In this document: positions 56,795 to 64,000 of the stretch, piece after piece | How the letters are laid out: the number at the start of each line of letters is the position of its first letter | How positions within the stretch are numbered: position 1 is the stretch's first letter | DNA from: Taxillus chinensis | Lineage: Eukaryota > Streptophyta > Magnoliopsida > Santalales > Loranthaceae | DNA length: 64,000 bases | Assembly (NCBI GenBank): GCA_023512835.1 | Contig: CM042085.1 | Coordinates: 41,564,189-41,628,188, forward strand | Direction: 5' to 3' | Notes under the pieces: generated by a model | The model's input: the letters and a program-made list of their open reading frames with translations, nothing else | The model's database searches: none | Told to the model about the DNA's origin: nothing | Made by a program: the position numbers and the translations under genes

Positions 56795-57857
56795 ATGACA
56801 ACTTTCAGTCATCTCCTAAAAAGCCTTCAGGATAAAGAGGCTGTCGCAGTGGTGGCCCAAGCATCTGGGGACATCCAACTTCACCTTGGAGATTTTCCAC
56901 CAGAAAAAGCCCACAAAGCAGAACATATTATCATAGAAGATCAGCTAGACTACACTAAGGAGGTACAAACAATATGGAGGTAGTGGTCAGATGAAAGGAA
57001 AAACATATATATACAACAGTTTATGGATACCGGCCCACATCGATGGAGCAATTGTAGATTTGGTCCAGCTGCTGCTCAAAGGATGTGACCCTACTCCTGC
57101 TATCTTGGCCAAAACCATTCGATCTCTTACTTATCCGAGGATTAAAGGCTCGAGACAGTTCATGGGGTGCCTACCTCTCCTATGTACCTGGTTGCAAGGT
57201 CATTTCCCTTGTAGTGTTCAGCATTTTCCTGCTATTTATCAGGTACCAGCCACAACACTACTAGATATTCTGCTCAGCAAGTGGAACCTACCTAAAGACT
57301 TTGAAAGCTGGAAAAGGAAGTTAGAGAACCTCACAGAAGCTGACATTACCTGGACTGCTCCTTGGATGCCGGTGGTCTCCATGACATATAGCTGCGGGGA
57401 CTATAATTGGGTCCCACTCCTAGGTCCTTGGGGAGGAACTACATATGCACCACTACAGGGTGGAAGACAAGTTGGGCATCATCAGATTATCCCTATGCTA
57501 TTTGGCATGGAAGATTGTGACTTCACCTACAACAGAACCATGCTCGCAGAAAAAGGAAAACAGATGTATCAGGCATGGTCCACCCCACACAAGATCCAAC
57601 CCAACAGCCCAAAACCTGGTGTTTATCCCACATACATATCTTGGAGGGCACAACATAAGCCACAACTGACTTCAGACATGAAGGCTATCCTCTAGGAGAA
57701 TCAAAATCTTAGGCAGCAGATCCAAAGGCTGGAAGCATCTCTAGAAGGAGCTCTCCAGCGGTTGCAGTTGAGGGAAAAACAGGTCGAGACCATATTGAAG
57801 CAGAGGGAGGAAGCAGGCAAGCGACCACCTCAGAGGAAAAGGCGCCGTGCTACTTAG
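56795..57857 (+). pseudogene. Element E accessory ORF upstream of gag (DUF7745-like)
   Basis: This is the ORF found before gag in Ogre-type elements; its role is unknown. A first segment (MTTFSHLLKSLQDKEAV, 56795-56983) and the main segment (56991-57695) lie in different frames. The main segment shows the family's pattern: a Trp-rich middle (WNLPKDFESWKRKLENL), then WMPVVSMTYSCGDYNWVPLLG, GGRQVGHHQ and a late ISWRAQHKPQ. A TAG at 57693-57695, where CAG would fit, is followed in frame by a coiled-coil-like tail (LRQQIQRLEASLEGALQRL) and a basic end RKRRRAT at 57857. The assignment to DUF7745 is by remembered motif pattern, not by search. Confidence 0.72.
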
Positions 57858-58118
57858 GAGATGACTGGAAGTGTTCCTTAAGATCATGTAGCCATAGCTC
57901 TCATCTGCATGGCATTTCTACAAGTTTGTTTGAAAATGTTTGAAATAAAGTTATTTGCTTCTCTAACTCTTCGCATAGTCATTCATGCATACATGCAAAT
58001 TAAAATTGAAAATCAAGTAAAAATTACCTTGCACCCAGGTTGGTAGCAGAATTTCTCCAGGATTGCGCACTCTTATAATCTCAGATCTCGACGCAATCAA
58101 ATACCACAGCCAGAGCCA
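57858..58118 (+). other. Element E spacer between accessory ORF and gag
   Basis: This is AT-rich and contains an AATAAAG polyadenylation-like signal near 57943. An in-frame HSYNLRSRRN stretch just before 58119 resembles the start of Tat-type Gag, so translation may begin upstream of the ATG chosen. Confidence 0.5.
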
Positions 58119-58579
58119 ATGGCAGACGAAACAGAGAATAGACTCATGGGTTTGGAACAGTCACAACAAGCCTTACAAGGGCAAATGTCTGCCATAATGG
58201 AAATACTCACAAAGTTGACTGAAGAAAGAGGAAGAATTCCGACAGGGGGAACTACCAATCATCATCAAGAACAGGGACAGGAGGCCGTTCAGTCGCCCAA
58301 CCTAGCTCCAAGCCAAGCACCCACATACCATCCTGCTATGGCACAACCTCCAACCCCAAATCAAACTCACTTCACTATGCTAGCACCGAGAAATGTAATG
58401 GAAGTAGTAAGATCCCCAGTTCCCCAGGAAAACATGGAGTCTCCCGCTCTAAGACGTCTAAAGGAAAGATTAAAAGTCGTAGAGGGCATGGAGAGCTATG
58501 GTATAACTAGCCTGCAAGACTTATGCTTAGTGCCAGGAGTGGTGCTGCCACCAAAATTCAAGATGCCGGAATTCGAGAG
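58119..58579 (+). pseudogene. Element E gag, N-terminal part, broken by a solo LTR
   Basis: It starts MADETENRLMGLEQSQQAL, with coiled-coil-like spacing, then a Pro/Gln-rich linker and the start of the capsid domain (LPPKFKMPEFE). The gene is cut at the GAGAG target site 58575-58579 by the inserted LTR. The reading frame of this part is in register with the part resuming after the second GAGAG, so the insertion is the only break seen at this point. Confidence 0.85.
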
Positions 58580-58670
58580 TGTAAGGACCCGTACCTTGAG
58601 TTAGTCACAGTTTTGCCTTCTGAGTAGAGTTTTTCTAGATTTTGGCCTAGTGAATGGACTCCAATGAATT

Positions 58671-58880
58671 CACGTGCAAAAGGAAAGATGCTTAGAATGA
58701 TGTCCTCTATCTACCACAGAAGTTTTAGGCCAAACGGACGTGTATGTGAGGTGCACGTGAATTGGGTCCATTTCACGTGCAAGTGTGGTTGTCTTCTACA
58801 TGATGCAAGGAGGCTAGGGGTGAAGTTTGAGCGCATTTGGAGTGCATTTGGAGTTGCACGTGAATTGGGGAATTCACGTG
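58671..58880. promoter_or_regulatory. Five CACGTG (G-box) palindromes in the solo LTR
   Basis: CACGTG starts at 58671, 58754, 58774, 58857 and 58875, mostly within AATTCACGTGCA or TGCACGTGAATT. The equivalent places in the A LTR read GACGTGC or GGCGTGC. G-boxes bind bZIP and bHLH factors in plants; function here is inferred. Confidence 0.6.
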
Positions 58881-59011
58881 CAAATTGGCGTGCAGCCATA
58901 TTTTTGCATGGTTCCCTTGGTTTTGACATTCTAATGATCTTTCTCCAAAGGACCATATTGAAATTCTGAGTATTTTGGCCTATATGGGTGCGGAAAGGTG
59001 CTAACTTGTGT

Positions 59012-59090
59012 GATCAAAACTACGTCGTTTTGATCCTGGGATTCACTTAATCAAAACTACGTCGTTTTGATGTTGTGTTGTCTATATAAG
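59012..59090 (+). promoter_or_regulatory. Candidate LTR core promoter: paired ACGT palindromes and TATA box
   Basis: Two AAAACTACGTCGTTTT palindromes are spaced 38 bp apart and followed 11 bp later by CTATATAAG. Transcription would start about 30 bp downstream, near 59115-59120. This is the same arrangement as in the A LTRs. Confidence 0.65.
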
Positions 59091-59615
59091 GAGGAGAAGC
59101 CCCTCTGTTTTAGGGTTAGGGTTTGTTGCTCCACCAGCCGTCGCAGAGACAGAGAGAGAGAGGGAAGGAGAGCTCCTGGTTGCTGCCGGGCGTCTTGCGT
59201 GGGTGGTCGGTGTTTCGTGGGTGGATGGCGTTCGACGTGGGATCGGGACATTTCTGTGTTGTTGCGTTTTACTTGAGGTAGGGGTTCTGTTCTTCCTAAA
59301 TCCTCCTCTGTCCTAGGGTTCTAGGGCAGATTATGGGTTATATCTGTTATATATACATATGTAATCCATATAGGTGTGATCTCCTATATGGATGTTGGCC
59401 TTCAATGGCAGTTTTTGGTGTATTCTGGTGTTGGATGGTGTGCATATTAAGTGTTCGATAAAATGCCTGTGTGGATATGTCTGTGTGAATATGCCTAGTA
59501 TGTGTTTGATTTTATGCCTGATGGGCTGTGCGAACTAAGTGTTTGGTTTAATGCCTGTGTGACCTTGTATGCTGTGCTTGTGGAACCCGGTGGCTGTGGA
59601 AGCCCGGGACTAGAA

Positions 59616-59800
59616 ATGTTAGCCTGTGTGGCTAAGCCTATATGACCGTGGATATGTTAGCCTGTGTGGCTAAGCCTGAGAGGCTGTGGATATGTTAGCC
59701 CGTGTGGCTAAGCCTGAGTGGCTGTGGATATGTTAGCCCGTGTGGCTAAGCCTAAGTGGCTGTGGATTTGTTAGCCTATGTGGCTAAGCCTGTATGGTTG
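59616..59800 (+). repeat. Five 38-bp tandem repeats
   Basis: ATGTTAGCC recurs at 59616, 59654, 59692 and 59730, with a TTGTTAGCC variant at 59768, an exact 38-bp period. Each unit contains GTGTGGCTAAGCCT. Confidence 0.93.
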
Positions 59801-60278
59801 TGGATAGGTGTGTGCCTTGTGAATGTGGAATACTACTTGTTTACATTTTATTGTCACTACACTGCACCTATACACACTCATGTACACGCTAGGAGCATGG
59901 GATGGGTTGGGGAGACATGATCCCTACTGAGCTGTGGTTGCTCACCCCTCCCTCTATGTTGTGTTTTCTTTCAGGAACATACAGGCGTTAGGTGGGACCC
60001 CAAGGTGGAAGACCATATTTACTTTACTGTCTACCATTTATGTTGTTTTTTTATGGGAACTGATGTAACCCCAGTGGGGATGGATTGAAAAGAGGACTTT
60101 GTTGTAATAAAGACTGGTTTGGTTTGTGGATTGTTTTGATGAACTTTATTTTCTTGAATGTGTTGTGGATGTTTAAAACGTAATATTCTTGATTTGTATC
60201 CTAACCCCTTTGCCCTCCGTGTGGGTAAAAGGGGAGTCACGTGCCGGTTTCCTCGGGTTGGAAATCCGGGGCGTGACA

Positions 60279-61568
60279 GAGAGGTTCAATGGGACCTGGT
60301 GTCCAAAGACACATTTGACCATGTACTGTGAAAAGATGGCTGCTTATACTAGTGAAGACAAGCTCCTCATACATTGTTTCCCAGAAAGTCTAACTGGGGC
60401 ATCCCTTCGTTGGTACTTTCATCTAAATGGAAACCGCATCAAGACATGGAAGGAATTAGCTACCTCCTTCTTGGCACAATACAAACATGTCACCGAACTA
60501 GCGCTGGATCGGCTAACCCTGCAGTCCTTGGAAAAGGGATCCAATGAAAGCTTCAAGGATTATGCACGGAGATGGAGAGAGACTGCTGTGGAGGTCCAAC
60601 CTCCCCTTACAGAAAGAGAACTCATTACTCTTTTTATCAACACACTGAAAGGTGTCTACTACGAGAAGTTAATTAGGAACGTCTCTAGTAACTTTGCAGA
60701 CTTGGTCGCATCCGGTGAACGTGTAGAAAGTGGAATTAAAGGAGGAAAATTAAAGGGTGATGTGGCAGAGGCATCAAAAAGGTCTCAACTACAGCCTAAG
60801 AAGAAAGAAGGTGAGAGCAACCTCGTGTATCAATCGAACCAGGCGATGCAGCCGACATTCTACCAAGCACCAGGGTACTACCAAGGATCACCGGTGGCCG
60901 CCTACGCTGCACTTGCACCACCTCTCCAATTCATGCCATACTTGCCGCAAGGAGGGCTTCCATTTCCATATTCAATGGTACCTAACTCATTTCAACCAAG
61001 AGCACCATACCCAGAGCAACCAAGGCCAACAACTCAGGAAGGACCAAGAGCCTCATTCCAAGGACAGGGGCAACCGAGGGCCCAGACCTAGCAAACAGGA
61101 GCGAATTAGGCTTCTCGTTGACCACGACAAGAGTTTGACCCAATTCCAATGACTTATGCAGAATTATACCCCAATCTCTTAGAGGCAAGGATGGTAACCC
61201 CTATACCCTTGGGAGAAATAAAGACTCCTCCCCCGGCCTGGTACAAGCCAGATGCTAGATGTGAATATCATGCAGGTGGAGCTGGACATGATATCAAAAA
61301 TTGTATAACATTCAAGAGGAAGGTTCAGGCATTAAAGGATGCGAAGTGGCTAGACTTTTCTACACTGACTGGGACGCCAAATGTGAACGGTAATCCTCTC
61401 CCAGAACACTCCAACAATATTACTAGTATCGAGAATGAAGGACGGCTGGAGAAGGTCTCCCAAGTACAAATGGAGAAAACATATTTGTTTACCCTGCTAC
61501 AGGAACATGGGTATATATTTGCTAAAGACACACCAGAGGCAGGAAAGGGAACAGATGGGGAAAAATAA
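60279..61568 (+). pseudogene. Element E gag, C-terminal part
   Basis: It resumes the capsid domain after the solo LTR: RFNGTWCPKTHLTMYCEKM, FPESLTGASLRWYF, TWKELATSFLAQY, FKDYARRWRETA, PPLTERELITLFI and SGERVESGI (60284-60740). A Pro/Gln-rich linker follows, then a stop and frame change near 61090-61150. The conserved Tat-type end is WYKPDARCEYHAG, GAGHDIKNC and KVQALKDAKWLDF (61230-61360), ending at TAA 61566-61568. The C/H spacing of CEYHAGGAGHDIKNC resembles a knuckle. No pol follows before element F. Confidence 0.85.
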
Positions 61569-61575
61569 TGCCTTT

Positions 61576-63899
61576 TGTCATCACCCGGTGTTGTCCGGGC
61601 TCGTGACTAGCTTGAGGTTACTCTTTTGGATGGAGATTGGGTCATTGAGTCATCATTGTCATCGCTCACACAAAAACAAAAAGAGAGATAGAAAAAGTAA
61701 AGTCGCCACCAAACAAAGATGAAGGTTTGTTTGGCCACCTAGGAGGGTTTACGGTTCCAGAGAATAGGTTCGGGAGTCGGTTACGTGTGGGGAAGGAAGA
61801 AAAGCTCTTGCACCCCCACAATGCCTAAGATTGGTACCTAGTCTTTGTCTATGGGTGTTTGCCTATTTTAATTTCCCTTTCTTTTCTTTATTTCATTGTA
61901 AAAAACTGTGGTGGTTTTATTTAGAAAAAGAATGTTATTCTTTTGTTTTATCGAGGAAAATAGAAAGAAAGCCCGTAGCACGAAGAGCACAACATGGAGC
62001 TCGGATTCATTACCACAGTTGATGTTGGCCAGGTGGTGAAGATATAAGCAATAGGACTTAATCTCACAGCCACAAAAGCCTGGGTTTGTTTAAAAAGAAT
62101 TTGGGATTTTATCTTTAAAAATGATAAAATAGGGTCTGATGTCGTGAAGAGCATACTATGAAACTCAGATTCACTATCGGACTCAATGTTGGCCAAGTGG
62201 CGAGGATATGAGCATAAAAGCTCAATCCCACGGCCATCGGACCTTTGAAAATGTTTTGTATTTTTGGATAAAAGAAAGTGAGATTGGTATAGTTTATGAT
62301 GAAGAATGTAAGAGAAGAGGGGAATAAAACCTAGAAATCAAGGTTGATGTTCCTGCTAGCTTTACTCCTCTTTGAATGCTTGAGGAAAGGAGTCAAAAAT
62401 CTAGCAAGGGTGGCGGAAGATGTCTTCTTCAGCTCCAGCCAGTAAAGTCTGTCGAATTCTTGGATCTTCTCTTTCAAATTCTCTGTTGCTATATGTTAGT
62501 CTCCGGAATCAGGATCCTCTCCTTTTTAAACTCTCTATCTTCCCAGACGTTTTCTTTTTAAAAAACAGGATCCCCCCCTTTGGAATGGGTAATGTCTCCC
62601 TTTTATAGAGTTTCGAGAGGGAACAGCCGCCCACCTGGGTACTTGGTGAATTAAATGTCGTGACCTTTGGAGTTCCCATGCGTTGACAGCAATTTTCAAG
62701 AATGACAGGCATTTACGAGGTGAAAGCGGGTTCCCAGGCATTTAAAACGTGTTTTGAGCCTTTTAAATCAATTCCGAGAGACACAGCGTCTGCTTTACTG
62801 TGCACTTAAAAGGGAAGCAAAAATGGTGTCATTCTGGAGTTTGCAGATCGCAAGGTTGAAGGCAGGAGGCTGCCTCGCAGGTCGCAGGGTCGAAGCTGGA
62901 GGCTGCCGGGTGGAGGTTGAAAGCTGCCTCGAAGGGTCGAGGGTCGTAGCCGCACCGAAGGGTTGAAGGGTCGAAGCCGTGTCGAAGGGTCGTAGCCGCA
63001 TCGAAGGGTCGAAGGGTCGAAGCCTTGTCGAAGGGTCGTAGCCGCATCGAAGGGTCAAAGGGTCAAAGCCGTGTCGAAGGGTCGAAGCTGGGTCTACGAG
63101 GCAAGAGTGCGAGACTGCAACTACGAGGCTATGAGGCCATGAGTCTTCGAGGCTACGAGGCTGTGAGTGCTGCGAGTTTTCGAGGCTACGAGTCTGCGAG
63201 CTTCGAGGCTATGAGTCTGAGAGCTTCGAGGCTGCGGGTCTACGAGCTTCGAGGCTATGAGTCTGCGAGCTTCGAGGCTGTGGGTCTGTGACCTTCGAGG
63301 CTTTGAGTCTGTGAGTGCTGTGAGTTTTCGAGGCTACGAGTCTGGAAGCTTTGAGGCTACGAGTCTGCGAGCTTCGAGGCTGCGGGTCTGCGAGCTTCGA
63401 GGCTAACTTCTGCGAGTCTTCGAGGCCGACTACGAGTCTTCAAGGCTGACTGCGAGTCTTCGAGGTTGATTGCTGCGAGTCTTCGAGCCTGTGAGTGCTG
63501 CGGGTGCAGGCTTGGATCTACGAGCTTTGAGGCTACGAGTCTGCGAGCTTCGAGACTGCGGGTCTACGAGCTTCGAGGCTACGAGTCTGCGAGCTTCGAG
63601 GCAGCCGTTATAAATTTGCCTGAACTGTGTCTAGGGAATTTTCGCAATCACTTTTTCAGTCGGTTTTGACCGAGGGCGTTGACCGTCTTTCCGCAAGCTT
63701 GACTTTCATGCCCAAAACTATTTTAGTCATAACTTCTTCGTTTCAAGTCGGATTTGGGCACGGTCAAGTGCGTTGGTTTCCAAATTTCATCCTCTATCCT
63801 TTAGTGTTGACCTTGGGGCATTTTGAGATCCCTCAGAAATGACTCTTATTTTTGGATTTCTTTGGTTGTGATCTGGCCCGGTCAAAATGGGGTCCAACA
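61576..63899 (-). repeat. Element F 3' LTR
   Basis: On the plus strand it begins TGTCATCACC and ends GGGGTCCAACA. Read in reverse it follows the E LTR in order, including matches to 53620-53760 and 55925-55953. The central part has a GGGTCGAAGCC repeat (62925-63095) and then a GCTTCGAGGCTACGAGTCT repeat (63120-63600). These occupy the place of the TCGAAG repeats in E. Confidence 0.88.
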
Positions 63900-63914
63900 G
63901 CTGCCCCTCTTTGC
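63900..63914 (-). other. Element F polypurine tract
   Basis: GCAAAGAGGGGCAGC on the minus strand directly abuts the LTR terminus TGTTGGACCCC. It shows that this LTR is a 3' LTR and that F reads on the minus strand. Confidence 0.88.
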
Positions 63915-64000
63915 GCGTTGTTTGTGTATGAATGATGTGCAAAGATAAGACCGTACCCATTTTCACCAGTTGATTCTCCTCTCAGGGATTGATATTTTGC

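Larger units (their letters stand above)
58580..60278 (+). mobile_element. Chromovirus solo LTR (A/G family) inside gag of E
   Basis: This 1699-bp LTR begins TGTAAGGACCCGT and ends GGGGCGTGACA, as in element A. Exact GAGAG duplications lie at 58575-58579 and 60279-60283. Internal landmarks are five CACGTG G-box palindromes (58671-58880) in a cassette shared with the A LTR, two ACGT palindromes (59012-59035 and 59050-59071), a TATA box CTATATAAG (59082-59090), and five exact 38-bp units at 59616-59800. Polarity from the termini is plus. There is no PBS, polypurine tract or coding region, so it is a solo LTR. Confidence 0.93.
53411..61575 (+). mobile_element. Ogre/Tat-like Ty3/gypsy element E (5' part)
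   Basis: This plus-strand element has a 2.7-kb 5' LTR (53411-56103) and a PBS-like TGGCGACTCTGCTGGGGA. A long leader, an accessory ORF upstream of gag, and a gag of the Tat/Ogre type follow. An ORF upstream of gag is a hallmark of Ogre-like elements. It inserted into the TRIM-like array at 53410/53411. Its gag is split by a solo LTR (58580-60278). Element F, of the same LTR family but opposite orientation, begins at 61576, so pol and the 3' LTR of E lie beyond the window or are deleted. Confidence 0.85.
61576..64000 (-). mobile_element. Ogre/Tat-like element F, 3' end only
   Basis: This is a minus-strand member of the LTR family of E and H. Its 3' LTR is 61576-63899, and a polypurine tract lies immediately beyond. 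The coding part runs off the right edge. It inserted just after the end of the gag of E (61568). The adjoining CCTTT (61571-61575) would be one copy of the target duplication, but the other copy is outside the window. 63915-64000 is internal sequence with nothing recognisable. Confidence 0.85.

Noticed and set aside
59616..59800. CRISPR-like array (38-bp regular repeats)
   Set aside because: The repeats are contiguous tandem units with no unique spacers, in a plant LTR.
53411..63899. A single 10.5-kb DNA transposon with long terminal inverted repeats
   Set aside because: The inner LTR ends (GATGACA at 56103 and TGTCATC at 61576), a PBS at 56106 and a polypurine tract at 63900 identify two LTR elements in opposite orientation. 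No transposase is present.

Overview
This window looks like a piece of a plant nuclear genome, probably a eudicot. It is AT-rich, has one recognisable host gene at the left edge, and is otherwise almost entirely nested, mutated LTR retrotransposons of lineages typical of plants (Tekay/Del-like chromoviruses, Sirevirus-like Ty1/copia, Ogre/Tat-like Ty3/gypsy). There are no bacterial-type genes, rRNA, tRNA or CRISPR arrays. The species cannot be told from the sequence.

Layout. (1) 1-5093: a glutaredoxin-like gene on the minus strand (112-1417) with a one-base frameshift, then gene-free DNA ending in a G-rich tract. (2) 5094-25380: chromovirus A on the minus strand, flanked by a near-perfect 5-bp duplication. 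Its 3' LTR is split by a younger complete chromovirus, B (6766-16774), with a perfect ATATA duplication. (3) 25672-37987: a Sirevirus-like copia element C on the minus strand, carrying a long extra ORF between pol and the 3' LTR. (4) 37988-41426: remains of a second copia element D on the plus strand. (5) 41427-43500: fragments of an Ogre-type LTR (H) and of another LTR family (X). (6) 43501-about 50645: a decayed plus-strand chromovirus G, whose RNase H region is split by a 1.8-kb solo LTR (X') that is an inverted relative of X. (7) About 50669-53410: a tandem array of short LTR-PBS-leader units resembling a multi-copy TRIM element. (8) 53411-61575: plus-strand Ogre/Tat-like element E with LTR, PBS, accessory ORF and gag. 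The gag is interrupted in frame by a chromovirus solo LTR with GAGAG duplications. (9) 61576-64000: the 3' LTR and polypurine tract of a minus-strand relative, F, whose body lies beyond the window.

None of the element genes is intact. Integration order can be read from the nesting: B after A, X' after G, the solo LTR after E, and E after the TRIM-like array. The seven premature stops of element A are all TGA or TAG at places where CGA or CAG would fit. This pattern suggests decay by deamination of methylated cytosine at CG and CHG sites.

The observations most worth following up are four. First, the TRIM-like LTR-PBS-leader tandem array. Second, a 300-bp LTR cassette that lies in opposite orientation in two related chromovirus LTRs. 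Third, a palindromic ACGT minisatellite of varying copy number just upstream of the LTR TATA box. Fourth, the relatively well preserved env-position ORF of element C.
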